Shown piece after piece: positions 43,518 through 55,875 of a DNA stretch of 64,000 bases; the first letter of the stretch is position 1; the number at the start of each line of letters is the position of its first letter. Source of the DNA: Nocardia miyunensis NBRC 108239 (GTDB lineage: Bacteria > Actinomycetota > Actinomycetes > Mycobacteriales > Mycobacteriaceae); NCBI RefSeq assembly GCF_001613065.1, contig NZ_BDBQ01000034.1, positions 124,001-188,000 of the forward strand. Direction: 5' to 3'. The position numbers were made by a program, and so were the translations under genes. The notes beneath the pieces are model-generated. The model ran no database searches and had not been told where the DNA came from. It was given only the letters and a program-made list of their open reading frames with translations.

Positions 43518-43802
43518 ATGGCCGTCTTCGCCGCCCTCTACACCTACGCCGAGGCTCAGGCCGCGGGCCGCGACGAGCACCGTCCGGCGCACCGTGCGTG
43601 GCTCAACGGCCTGGTCGAGCAGGGCGTCGTGCTGACCAGTGGCCCGTACCCGGACGGCTCGGGCGCGCTTATCCTGTTCAAGGCCGACGATCAGGCCGCC
43701 GCCGAGTCGTTGTTCGCGAACGACCCGTTCGCCCAGCACAAGCTGCTGCACGAGGCCCGCATCGTGGAGTGGAAGCCGACCATGGGCGCGTTCGCCGAGT
43801 AG
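43518..43802 (+). CDS. YciI-like protein
   Basis: A 94-residue YciI/DGPF-type ferredoxin-fold protein. FAALYTYAEAQAAGRDEHRPAHRAWLNGLVEQG, LTSGPYPDGSGALILF and DDPF-like NDPFAQHKL match the family, including the conserved His and Asp near the putative active site. Family members are small enzymes or binding proteins with mostly unknown function. It starts 47 nt after argA with CCCGGGAG before the ATG. Confidence 0.82.
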   Translation: MAVFAALYTYAEAQAAGRDEHRPAHRAWLNGLVEQGVVLTSGPYPDGSGALILFKADDQAAAESLFANDPFAQHKLLHEARIVEWKPTMGAFAE

Positions 43803-43818
43803 ATTTCGGTACAGTTCG

Positions 43819-43840
43819 CCTATACAACCAGTTGCATAGG
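43819..43840. promoter_or_regulatory. Near-perfect 22-bp palindrome before the SnoaL-like gene
   Basis: CCTAT, a, CAAC, ca, GTTG, c, ATAGG: all positions pair except one. Size, symmetry and a TATACA -10-like element inside it fit a TetR-type operator. It ends 10 nt before the ATG at 43851. Confidence 0.6.
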
Positions 43841-43850
43841 CGAGGTGGAG

Positions 43851-44267
43851 ATGCATTCCTTCCGGCAGGCGGTCGAGACGCACGATGCGGCGGTGATCGA
43901 GGCGACATTGGCGGACGACGTGGTGTTCACCAGTCCGGTGGCGTTCAAGCCGTATCCGGGGAAGGTGATCACGGCGGCCATTCTGCGCGGGGTGCTGCGG
44001 GTGTTCGAGGACTTCCGCTACGTCCGGGAGATCGTCGATGCGAACGGCCGGGACGCGGCGCTGGTCTTCGAGGCGACCGTCGACGGAAAGCATGTCAACG
44101 GTTGCGATTTCGTCCATCTGAACGAACACGGCAAGGTCGACGAGCTCACGGTGATGGTCCGCCCGCTCTCGGCCGCCACCGCCCTGGCCGAGGCGATGGG
44201 CGCACAGTTCGAGCGCATCCAGCGCGAGGCGGCCGAGCAGATCCAGCGCGAAACCGCGGGAGCCTGA
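43851..44267 (+). CDS. SnoaL-like/NTF2-fold protein
   Basis: A 138-residue NTF2-like protein. FRQAVETHDAAVIEATLADDVVFTSPVAFKPYPGK is the usual SnoaL opening, followed by EATVDGKHVNGCDFVHLNEHGKVDELTVMVRP. Such proteins serve as small isomerases, hydrolases or binding proteins; no specific role is visible. ATG 43851 was preferred to GTG 43845 because GAGG lies 5 nt before it. The palindrome directly upstream suggests single-gene repression, possibly by a TetR not in this window. Confidence 0.82.
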   Translation: MHSFRQAVETHDAAVIEATLADDVVFTSPVAFKPYPGKVITAAILRGVLRVFEDFRYVREIVDANGRDAALVFEATVDGKHVNGCDFVHLNEHGKVDELTVMVRPLSAATALAEAMGAQFERIQREAAEQIQRETAGA

Positions 44268-44435
44268 GCAGCCCGCCGCAGCAGTCAGGACGGACCGGCC
44301 GGCAGCGCAACCGGTCACCGCACCGACATCCGGGCCCGCTCCGACATGGACCCGACCGGCACCCCGTCGCGGCCCACCCGGGAAACGGGTCGGCGGCACG
44401 GGTCGCTCGCACCTTATGGTCGATATCCTGACCGT

Positions 44436-44867
44436 GTGCGATTGACCGAGCGGGATGCGCTGAAACGGTTTCGCGACGCGCGGGTCGCCCGCCTCGCGAC
44501 GGTCAGCGAGGACGGACAGCCGCACCTGGTACCGGTGACCTTCGCCCTGGCCCCGGATAGCCCGGAGCCGGTCGCGGTCTTCGCGATCGATCACAAACCC
44601 AAGACCACGACGAATCTGCGACGCCTGCGCAATATCGCTGCCACAGGCCGGATCTCGCTACTGGCCGACGAGTATTCCGAGGACTGGACCCGACTGTGGT
44701 GGGTCCGCCTCGACGGCTCGGCCCGCATCCTGACCGAACCACCCGACCGCGCCGCGCCGATCGCCTGGCTCTCCGCGAAATACCCTCAGTACCAAGGCAA
44801 TCCACCGCAAGGCCCGGTTGTCCGGATCGCAGTGCGGACAATCTCGGGCTGGGCTTACACCGGCTGA
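44436..44867 (+). CDS. PPOX-class F420-dependent oxidoreductase-like protein
   Basis: A 143-residue split-barrel flavin/F420 protein. RFRDARVARLATVSEDGQPHLVPVTFAL and IDHKPKTTTNLRRLRNI match the actinobacterial PPOX-class group, as does WWVRLDGSARIL. These proteins use F420 or FMN; the substrate is unknown. GTG 44436 starts the conserved segment; the leader has no strong ribosome site and a leaderless transcript is possible. It converges on ftsK with 6 nt between. Confidence 0.82.
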   Translation: MRLTERDALKRFRDARVARLATVSEDGQPHLVPVTFALAPDSPEPVAVFAIDHKPKTTTNLRRLRNIAATGRISLLADEYSEDWTRLWWVRLDGSARILTEPPDRAAPIAWLSAKYPQYQGNPPQGPVVRIAVRTISGWAYTG

Positions 44868-44873
44868 CCAGTC

Positions 44874-47495
44874 CTATTCCGCACCCTCGGCCGCGGCGTC
44901 GGGCGCGTCGGCGGGATCTCCCCCGCCGCGAATCGTGTACAGCAGACCGTCCAGCTCGTCGGGCTTGATCAGCACGTCACGCGCCTTGGATCCTTCGCTG
45001 GGCCCGACGACGCCGCGGGTCTCCATCAGATCCATCAGACGCCCGGCCTTGGCGAAACCGACGCGCAGCTTGCGCTGCAACATGGATGTGGAGCCGAACT
45101 GCGAACTGACGACCAGTTCCACCGCCTGCACGAACACGTCCAGATCATCGCCGATATCCGGATCGACGTCCTTCTTCTCCCCCGCCTTGGCGGCGGTGAC
45201 GCCCTCCTGGTAATCCGGCTCGGCCTGGTTCTTGGCGAAGTCGACGACGCCCTGGATCTCCTCGTCGGAGATGAACGCGCCCTGCAGACGCGTCGGCTTG
45301 GACGCGCCCATCGGCAGGAACAGGCCGTCGCCCATGCCGATCAGCTTCTCCGCGCCGGGCTGATCGAGGATGACGCGCGAATCGGTCAGCGAGGAGGTGG
45401 CGAAGGCCAGGCGCGACGGGACGTTGGTCTTGATCAGGCCGGTGACCACGTCCACCGAGGGCCGCTGGGTGGCCAGGACCAGGTGAATACCGGCCGCACG
45501 CGCCTTCTGGGTGATGCGCACGATCGCATCCTCCACATCGCGCGGCGCGGTCATCATCAGATCCGCGAGCTCGTCGACGATGGCCAGGATGTACGGGTAC
45601 GGCCGGTAGACGCGCTCGCTGCCCAGCGGCGTGGTGATCTGGCCCGACTTGACCTTCTTGTTGAAGTCGTCGATGTGGCGGACCTTGCTGGCCTGCATGT
45701 CCTGATAGCGCTGTTCCATCTCCTCCACCAGCCAGGCCAGCGCCGCGGCGGCCTTCTTCGGCTGGGTGATGATGGGCGTGATCAGATGCGGAATGCCCTC
45801 GTACGGTGTGAGTTCCACCATCTTCGGGTCGATCAGGATCATCCGCACCTCCTCGGGGGTGGCGCGGTGCAGCAGCGAGACCAGCATCGAGTTCACGAAG
45901 CTCGACTTACCCGAACCGGTGGAACCGGCGACCAGCAGATGCGGCATCTTGGCGAGGTTCGCCGAGAGGTACTCCCCCTCGATGTTCTTGCCGAGGCCGA
46001 TCACCAGCGGGTGGTGGTCGTTGCGGGTGGAGGGCGCCTTGAGCACGTCGGCCAGGCGCACGAGTTCCCGGTCGGCGTTGGGCACCTCGATGCCCACGGC
46101 CGATTTGCCCGGGATCGGGGCGAGCAGGCGGACGTTCTCGGTCGCGACGGCATAGGCGATATTGCGGGCCAGCGCGGTGATCTTCTCGACCTTCACACCC
46201 GGACCGAGTTCCACCTCGTACCGGGTGACCGTCGGGCCGCGCACGAATCCGGTGACCGCGGCGTCGATCTTGAACTGCACCAGCACCTCGGTGATCGCCT
46301 CGATCATCGATTCGTTTGCGGCGCTGCGTTTCTTGGGCGGTTCGCCGTCGGTCAGCAGGGACAGCGGCGGGAGTTGGTAGTCGCCGTCGACCTCGCGTTC
46401 GGTGACGAATTCCAGTTGCTGCGGTTCGGGGGGCGGCGGGGTCTGATCGACGACCTTGGGCGCCTTGCGTTTCGGCTTCGGCTCGGGTGCGGGCTTCTCC
46501 GCGGCGGCGATGGGCTTGGCGTCCTGCAGGGGCGGCTCGCCCATGACCTCCGTGGCCGAATCGGATCCGCCGAATTCGTCGGTCGGGTAGTTCTCCTCGG
46601 GTGTGCGGCCGCGCCGCCGGCGCGGGCGCGACTCGTGCACCGGAAGGCCGTCCGCGTCATGCTCATCCGAGTCGTACCGCCCGTATCGGTCGTCGTACGA
46701 GTCGTATTCGTCGCGGGCCTCGGTGCCGAACAGCCAGCGCAGGCGGTCGGGCACCTCGCGCACCGTCGTCCCGGTCAGCAGCAGCACACCGAATGCGATG
46801 GCCAGCAACAACAGTGGCGTGGCCAGCCAGGCGGTCAGGCCGTTGCGCAGCGGGCCGCCCATCACGTAGCCGACGAAACCCGCGGCGTGCGCGCGGCCGT
46901 GCGCGCCGGTCGGCGAACCGGCCGCGATATGCCACACGCCCAGAGCCGGGAGCGCGACCAGCAGCCCGCCGAGTACCAGCCTGGGCCGGATCTCCGGACG
47001 CGGCTCGGTGCGCATCAACACCACCGCGATCGTGCAGGCCACGAAAGGTATTGCGGCCGAGGCGGATCCGGTGAACAGCCGCACGGCGGTATCGATGGCG
47101 TGCCCGACCGGACCGCCCGCCGAGAGCCAGACCGCCGCCGCGATGATCACGCTGAACGCGACCAGCGCCAACGCGATTCCGTCGCGGCGATGCCCGTGCT
47201 CGATCTCACCGGCCCGGCTCAGCGTGCGAGTCGTCGCGCCCATCCCGCGGGCGAGCATCGTCCAGCCGTTGCCGACGCCGCGACGGAAGACCGCCAGAGG
47301 TGCGGTGTTGGAGCGTGCCCGCGCCGCTGGGCGGCGAGCCGGGGCCTTCCGCGCGCGTGGCGCGGAGTTCCGGCGAGAGTTGGCCGAGGATGATCCGGAG
47401 CGCGAACCGGCCGAACGGGACCGTGCCGGAGCCCGCCCCCGCGCCGATCCCGCCCGCGAACGAGACGCCGTGGTGCTGCGGGACTTGCCTGCCAT
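44874..47495 (-). CDS. ftsK: DNA translocase FtsK/SpoIIIE
   Basis: An 873-residue DNA pump that clears chromosome termini from the division septum. About 100 basic residues precede four membrane spans (about 106-126, 145-165, 173-192, 222-242), then an acidic Pro-rich linker. The motor has Walker A AGSTGSGKSS (523-532), ILAIVDELADL as Walker B, and a C-terminal winged-helix gamma domain. It corresponds to Rv2748c in the syntenic block. ATG 47495 is the natural start. Confidence 0.95.
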   Translation of the reverse strand: MAGKSRSTTASRSRAGSARGRAPARSRSAGSRSGSSSANSRRNSAPRARKAPARRPAARARSNTAPLAVFRRGVGNGWTMLARGMGATTRTLSRAGEIEHGHRRDGIALALVAFSVIIAAAVWLSAGGPVGHAIDTAVRLFTGSASAAIPFVACTIAVVLMRTEPRPEIRPRLVLGGLLVALPALGVWHIAAGSPTGAHGRAHAAGFVGYVMGGPLRNGLTAWLATPLLLLAIAFGVLLLTGTTVREVPDRLRWLFGTEARDEYDSYDDRYGRYDSDEHDADGLPVHESRPRRRRGRTPEENYPTDEFGGSDSATEVMGEPPLQDAKPIAAAEKPAPEPKPKRKAPKVVDQTPPPPEPQQLEFVTEREVDGDYQLPPLSLLTDGEPPKKRSAANESMIEAITEVLVQFKIDAAVTGFVRGPTVTRYEVELGPGVKVEKITALARNIAYAVATENVRLLAPIPGKSAVGIEVPNADRELVRLADVLKAPSTRNDHHPLVIGLGKNIEGEYLSANLAKMPHLLVAGSTGSGKSSFVNSMLVSLLHRATPEEVRMILIDPKMVELTPYEGIPHLITPIITQPKKAAAALAWLVEEMEQRYQDMQASKVRHIDDFNKKVKSGQITTPLGSERVYRPYPYILAIVDELADLMMTAPRDVEDAIVRITQKARAAGIHLVLATQRPSVDVVTGLIKTNVPSRLAFATSSLTDSRVILDQPGAEKLIGMGDGLFLPMGASKPTRLQGAFISDEEIQGVVDFAKNQAEPDYQEGVTAAKAGEKKDVDPDIGDDLDVFVQAVELVVSSQFGSTSMLQRKLRVGFAKAGRLMDLMETRGVVGPSEGSKARDVLIKPDELDGLLYTIRGGGDPADAPDAAAEGAE

Positions 47496-47931
47496 GCTCT
47501 CAGGCTAGCCGCAACAGCCCCATCCAGACCATCCGCAACACCCACCACACATACATCAGCCGGGGAAATCCAGGCGACCGTCCGGCGAACCGATGTCGAC
47601 GAACCTCACGCCGAGAGCTGTGTCACAGGATAACGGCGGACCGGGCCGCGTCCCACGCGACACGCCCCGCATACGACCGATTCCCGGTCCCCTGCGCATG
47701 CTGTCGTGTGACCCCATCGGTGATGGCCGGACCTCCCCGATCCGGGACTCCGCGAGCACCACCGCAGCCCGCTGGCCGAAGGTGGGTTCATCTCGATCGC
47801 CGTCACCGCGACTGCCGGCAGGTCGGTCAGTGTCTCGAAGTCAGCGACCGGAGGGGCAGCTGCCGCCGTGAATTCGGTTGCGCGGTCGACACGATCCGGG
47901 ACCGAGGTCGCGCTGGATGATCGAGCACAAC
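47496..47931. other. Intergenic interval without a convincing gene
   Basis: These 436 bp separate the ftsK start from the next leftward gene. Short open frames of 60-90 codons exist on both strands, none with a good ribosome site or recognisable protein. A region reading ADFETLTDLPAVAVTAIEMNPP in one leftward frame looks protein-like but is not continuous; it may be a gene remnant. Confidence 0.4.
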
Positions 47932-48555
47932 TCAGATGCTGCGGTCGCAGTCGTGCACCGCGCGTACGTCCTCGTCGGCGCCGGTGGCCGTGAGCCGGAC
48001 TTCCTTGCGGCCGAAGGCGTGCAACAGCAACTCCGAGGCTGGGCCGGTGAGCACCACCTCAGAGCCTTCTACGCTGTGCGCGGTGACCCGCTCACCATCC
48101 GGCGTCGCCAGCACCACCGTCACCGGGGCCTTGCGGTAGGCCATACGAGCCATGCGGCGCAGGGCATTCCAGAGATTCCGCTCGTCCTCGGCGGTCAATT
48201 CCCTGGGCTCCCAACCCGGTTCGGCGCGACGCACATCCTCGTGATGGACGAACATCTCGGTGAGATTGGCCACCGCGTCGACCGGCCGCAGCGGCGACCA
48301 CCACGGCGGCCCGGTGCGAACCTGCTCCAGCAATTCCGTGAACGGCCGCTGCGCCGCCTTCGCCTGCACCGAATCCAGATATCCGGCAAAGGGTTTCAGC
48401 AGAATCCCGGGTGCGGCATCGGGCCGCCGCTCCCGCACGACCAGATGCGCGGCCAGATCCCGCACCGTCCAGCTCCCACACAACGTCGGCGCGTCCGGAC
48501 CCGCGGCAGTCATCGCCACGACCAACGCCCGCCGCTCGTCCTGAGCCATACTCAT
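47932..48555 (-). CDS. TIGR03085-type mycothiol-dependent/DinB-fold metal-binding protein
   Basis: A 207-residue protein of the actinobacterial maleylpyruvate isomerase/DinB-like group. CGSWTVRDLAAHLVVRERRPDAAPG is the conserved opening with a metal histidine, and EMFVHHEDVRRAEPGWEPREL gives the HHED metal pair. Some relatives use mycothiol as cofactor, but most have no assigned reaction. ATG 48555 or 48549 can start it. Downstream of it (48556-48830) lies the long inverted repeat. Confidence 0.82.
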   Translation of the reverse strand: MSMAQDERRALVVAMTAAGPDAPTLCGSWTVRDLAAHLVVRERRPDAAPGILLKPFAGYLDSVQAKAAQRPFTELLEQVRTGPPWWSPLRPVDAVANLTEMFVHHEDVRRAEPGWEPRELTAEDERNLWNALRRMARMAYRKAPVTVVLATPDGERVTAHSVEGSEVVLTGPASELLLHAFGRKEVRLTATGADEDVRAVHDCDRSI

Positions 48556-48703
48556 GGGCCAACACTAACCAAACTCACACCGCCCGGCGACCTCCCCGAG
48601 CACGAGAACCGCAACTGGCCGAAGCGAAGCGAGGCCCGAAAATCGCCACTGCGAAGCGCCTCCGTCCGCCGGAACAGTCAGGCAAGCAACATCAACCCCA
48701 AAG

Positions 48704-48796
48704 TTTTTCGGCGCGGCTCGTCGTTGCGCGCTCGAAGCGCATGGGCGAAGCCCGAGTCTCGAGCGCGCAACGACGAGCCATTCGGGCGCCGAAAAA
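48704..48796. repeat. Long two-part inverted repeat downstream of RNase J
   Basis: Inner arms of 21 bp (48715-48735 and 48759-48779, left arm begins GGCTCGTCGTTG) are perfectly complementary around a 23-nt loop. Outer arms TTTTTCGGCGC (48704-48714) and GCGCCGAAAAA (48786-48796) also pair perfectly, with a 6-nt bulge on one side. In the leftward transcript it would form a stem of 32 bp 35-127 nt after the RNase J stop and end in a T run, so it may act as a terminator. GCGAAGCGGAGGC copies flank it. Confidence 0.8.
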
Positions 48797-48830
48797 CCCG
48801 CCGCAGCGAAGCGGAGGCCAAAAATACAGC

Positions 48831-52347
<3,517 letters not shown>

Positions 52348-52415
52348 AAACCATTCGGGCGCAAGGTATTCCACAGCATACGGAACGTTGTCCTCACGCC
52401 CGCGAACACCGAGCG

Positions 52416-53459
52416 TCAGGTGCTCACCGCGACGTTGCCGTCGGTATCGATCTCGGTGCGCCGGTCGTCATCGGCGGCGTGCGCCAGGACCGTGGCCAGC
52501 ACGCGCCGCCCCAGGGGCAGCACGCGCACCGTCACCGAGCCCGCGTTAGCGGCGTCCAATTCCCTTACCGCGGAATCGATCACGCGTTGCCGCACCCACT
52601 GCGGCACCCCTTCGAAACCGCCGTCGTCGAGCAGCACCACCTCGACCCCGCGTGCCCGCGCACCACGCGCCGCGCCGCTGAGTTCCTCGGTCACCAACTG
52701 CGGCGCGCGCAGGCCGTCGCGGAGTTCGGCCTCGAGCAACCGGCACTGTTCCCGTTCGGCGGCGGTCAGGACCGCGCCGTCCGCGATCCGCTCCAGAATC
52801 GGGCGGGCCACCCGGTCCAGCCGGGCCAGCTGCCGGATCCGCTCGCCGTCGGCGGCGGCCATCGTCGCCTCGGCCGCCGCGCGAATCGTCGCCTCCTCGC
52901 GCAACATCCGCAGCGAACGCTGGGTCGGGCGGATGATCACCGCGAACGCCGAGACCGCCGCGACCGTGCCGATCGGGACGATCGATGCCGAGACGATCGC
53001 GTCGAACCGGACATCGGTCCGCAACCCCGCGGTCACCAGGACCACGGCCGAGGCGGCCACACTCAGCCATGCCGCCGCGATCCGGCCGCGCAACACCAGC
53101 GCGGCCAGCACATAGGAACAGGCGAAGGCCGTCCACACGACGTGATGCGCGGGCCCGGACCCCAGATCCACCGCCGTCAACCCGGTGGCCACCGGCCCCG
53201 CGACGGTGACGAAAACCGTCGCCGGCCACGGCAGCGGATCGACCGGCACCAGCAGCACCAACGCCCCGGCCGCGGCCATGATCGCGAGCGCGATCAGCGT
53301 CTGCGTCAGAGACGCCGCCTGCAGGTTGCCGAGCATGTACAGCACGATGATCAGTTCCAGGATCAGCACGAACAGCCATGCCATCCCGCCGCGCAGACCC
53401 AGCAGATCCCGTAACCCGAATCGGGGATCGGGGTCGCCGCCCGTCTCACGCTGAGCCAT
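52416..53459 (-). CDS. Membrane protein with a degenerate histidine-kinase-like C-terminus
   Basis: A 347-residue membrane protein. Five or six spans occupy residues about 25-180 (GMAWLFVLILELIIVLYMLG first). A coiled region follows, with LDRVARPILERIADG in place of a DHp helix, and then a short segment where the ATPase domain should be. The N-box shows AVRELDAANA and no clear DxGxG motif, so ATP binding is doubtful. ATG 53459 was chosen; it overlaps the end of the true kinase gene by 14 nt, so the two are coupled. It probably acts together with that kinase. Confidence 0.6.
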   Translation of the reverse strand: MAQRETGGDPDPRFGLRDLLGLRGGMAWLFVLILELIIVLYMLGNLQAASLTQTLIALAIMAAAGALVLLVPVDPLPWPATVFVTVAGPVATGLTAVDLGSGPAHHVVWTAFACSYVLAALVLRGRIAAAWLSVAASAVVLVTAGLRTDVRFDAIVSASIVPIGTVAAVSAFAVIIRPTQRSLRMLREEATIRAAAEATMAAADGERIRQLARLDRVARPILERIADGAVLTAAEREQCRLLEAELRDGLRAPQLVTEELSGAARGARARGVEVVLLDDGGFEGVPQWVRQRVIDSAVRELDAANAGSVTVRVLPLGRRVLATVLAHAADDDRRTEIDTDGNVAVST

Positions 53460-54792
53460 CGCCACCCCACACCAACGTCACGGTGGTGCCCTCGCCCGGT
53501 TGCGACTCGACGAAACCCGCACCCCCGGCCAGCTGACGCATCCGGCCCAGAATGCTCACCGAGATGCCCAGCCGGTCCGCGGAAACCTGCGTCACATCGA
53601 AACCCACGCCGTCGTCGTTGAATACGAGCCGGATGCTGCCCGCGCTGATGGTGCAGGTGACCGTGCGATGCACCGGCCGACCGGCGATCGCGGCATGCCG
53701 CAGACTGTTGCGGACCGCCTCGCCCAGCGCCGCGGCCAACGTCCCGGCCACGGCGACGGGCATGCGCAGATCGTCGAATCCGGGCCAGGTGCGGGTGGCG
53801 AAACGAATGCCGGGATTGATCTCGTGCACCGCCGAGCGCAGGAAGATCACCGCCGATCGCGCGTCGAGCACATCGGGTTCGCGCACATCGACCCGGATCT
53901 CGTCGAGCTGATCCAGCGTCGCCTGGGCCTGACGCCGCAGCACCGACACCTCATCGGTCGATGTGCCGGGGCAGGGCATGGGCGCACCCGTGGGCGGCGG
54001 GCCCGCGGGTGTGTCCTCCGCGCCGCGGGAGGCGTCCAGCAGCGTGGACAGCACCGCGTCGTGGATGAGTGCGGCGAATCGGGCGCGTTCGTGATCGCGC
54101 GCGGCGGAGGCGGCCGTCGTGGCCGCGCGCCGCCCGGCGACGGCCGATTCCCGATCGACCCGCGCGCCCGCGTCCTGCGCGCAGGTCACACACCACAGGA
54201 ACAGCGTGGCCAGACCCGATGCCCGGACCAGACCGCTCAGCGCCGACATCGTGCTGAACTGCTCGACCAGATACACATTGACGAAGGCCACGGCGGTCGA
54301 CCCCACCAGCAGATACACCGCCGAGAACCGCAGCCGCCAGGCCAGCGCCGCGGCGAGCATGCCCAGCGGCAGCATCCGGTAGAGCCATACCGAGGACGCG
54401 TCGAGCGTGTGCGGCTGCACTGCGATCGGCGTGATCGCCAGCGCGACAAGGAAACTCAGCGCCGTCAGAGCCGATACCGCGCGGATCACCGAGGCACGGG
54501 CCCGGACCGACACACCGGCCAGCACCGGGAACCCGCCGAAGGTGAGCAAGGCCGCGATCGGACTCCACCAGCCCGGCGCGCCACGTCCCTGCTCGAGGAT
54601 CTCCGGCATGGTCACCAGGCCCATGATCACCCCGCCCAGACCCATCGACAGGCCCAGCCGCCGCATGATCCCCTCCGACGCGGTCGGCGAGACATACTGC
54701 GGCACAATGTATCTACCCCGCCACCAGACGTCCGCCGACGCCCGCGCACCCGAACGCGCGCGCGGGACGTCCCGCGCGGCGGACACGGTCAT
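53446..54792 (-). CDS. Sensor histidine kinase (NarL-partner type)
   Basis: A 448-residue sensor kinase. Several membrane spans lie in the first 240 residues. The HisKA_3-like region has ARFAALIHDAVLSTLLD, where H in LIHD is the likely phosphorylated residue, and the ATPase domain shows the N-box ALGEAVRNSLRHA and G-boxes NDDGVGFD and GEGTTVTL. ATG 54792 was chosen over GTG 54825 because it forms an ATGA overlap with the response regulator stop. With the regulator at 54789 it forms a two-component pair. Confidence 0.87.
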   Translation of the reverse strand: MTVSAARDVPRARSGARASADVWWRGRYIVPQYVSPTASEGIMRRLGLSMGLGGVIMGLVTMPEILEQGRGAPGWWSPIAALLTFGGFPVLAGVSVRARASVIRAVSALTALSFLVALAITPIAVQPHTLDASSVWLYRMLPLGMLAAALAWRLRFSAVYLLVGSTAVAFVNVYLVEQFSTMSALSGLVRASGLATLFLWCVTCAQDAGARVDRESAVAGRRAATTAASAARDHERARFAALIHDAVLSTLLDASRGAEDTPAGPPPTGAPMPCPGTSTDEVSVLRRQAQATLDQLDEIRVDVREPDVLDARSAVIFLRSAVHEINPGIRFATRTWPGFDDLRMPVAVAGTLAAALGEAVRNSLRHAAIAGRPVHRTVTCTISAGSIRLVFNDDGVGFDVTQVSADRLGISVSILGRMRQLAGGAGFVESQPGEGTTVTLVWGGDGSA

Positions 54793-55466
54793 GCCCGTGG
54801 GTTGCGTTCGGGCACCGGCAACCACCCGTCCTCCACCGCCCGCTTGTACAGGTCCGTCTTGGTGGGCGCGGGACGTCCGGCGTCGGCGTACTTCTGCCGG
54901 ATCCGGCCGAGGTAGTCGTTGACGGTCTGCTCGGACAAGCCCGTCATCCGCGCCACCCGCGATGCCTTCTCCCCCGACGCGTACAGGGTGAGCACCTCCT
55001 GCTGACGTGGACTGAGTCCGACGTCGGGCAGTTGCGGATCACCGTCGATGGCCGCGGCCCAATCGGTGGTGACCACCTGCTCACCCGATGCGGCCGAGCG
55101 CACCGCGGACACCACGGTCTGCACGTCCTCGGATTTGCGGACCACCCCGAGCACCCCCGCCCGGGCGGCCGCGCGGACCAGGAACGGATTGTCCGCTCCG
55201 GTGAATACGAGCACCTCGTGCCCGCCCTCGCGCAACGCGCGCACGTTGTCCTCCGGCGCCGACCCGTCGGCGAGCCGCAGATCGAGCACCACCAGATCCA
55301 ATTCCGGTGCGGCGGAGAGCAATTCGGCCACCGTCCCGGCGGTGATGACCAGGTCCAGATCCGGCTCGGGCGCGAGCATACTGGTCAGCCCGAGCGCCAC
55401 GGATTCGTGATCTTCGACCAGCCCGACCCGTCGCGGCCGGACCGCCCCCTGGTATGTCGGCTCCAC
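54789..55466 (-). CDS. LuxR/NarL-family response regulator
   Basis: A 225-residue response regulator. The receiver domain has VGLVEDHESVALGL and LDLVVLDLRL, with the phosphorylated Asp in VLDLRL. The HTH is LSPRQQEVLTLYASGEKASRVARMTGLSEQTVNDYLGRIR. GTG 55466 was taken because it gives the normal NarL length; longer starts add an unlike extension. It is coupled to the kinase gene. Target genes are not visible here. Confidence 0.85.
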   Translation of the reverse strand: MEPTYQGAVRPRRVGLVEDHESVALGLTSMLAPEPDLDLVITAGTVAELLSAAPELDLVVLDLRLADGSAPEDNVRALREGGHEVLVFTGADNPFLVRAAARAGVLGVVRKSEDVQTVVSAVRSAASGEQVVTTDWAAAIDGDPQLPDVGLSPRQQEVLTLYASGEKASRVARMTGLSEQTVNDYLGRIRQKYADAGRPAPTKTDLYKRAVEDGWLPVPERNPRA

Positions 55467-55713
55467 AGCGCTCTCACCTCTTCCCAGATCCCGTGTCCCG
55501 GGAACGACCACCTCGCCCGACCAGTCGGCAAGCACAGCAACCGAATCCCGGAACATATCGGGTTCGAGTATGCCGGGGCGACCGCCCCGACGTGAGCCGT
55601 TGATTTCAGGGGGACCAGGAGAGTGTCCGATCAGGACATGAGCCGAGCCGTCAGTGTCGCCCCCGGCTCCCCGCAGCGTTCACGGTCCCTGCAACCAGCT
55701 GACACTCCTGCGT

Positions 55714-55875
55714 TTACGCCCGCGTTCGGCATTCAGAGTCGTCGTCTTCCCGCTCGGTATGTGCGAGGATGCCGTCCACCGACCGCTCGCGAGCGATACG
55801 TTCGGGCCAGTAGAGCGCGCCGACGATGACTGCCGGCGGGAGACCGATCACCACCAACCATCCGAGGACGATCAC
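55714..55875 (-). CDS. Small membrane protein, 53 aa
   Basis: A short gene starting VIVLGWLVVIGLPPAVIVGALYW, one membrane span, then ERIARERSVDGILAHTEREDDDSECRTRA, a charged cytoplasmic tail. Its GTG overlaps the stop of the upstream gene (GTGA), the strongest evidence that it is translated. No family recognised. Confidence 0.62.
   Translation of the reverse strand: MIVLGWLVVIGLPPAVIVGALYWPERIARERSVDGILAHTEREDDDSECRTRA

Noticed and set aside
47556..47871. Possible small genes between ftsK and the TIGR03085-type gene
   Set aside because: Short frames on both strands, no ribosome site, no continuous recognisable protein.
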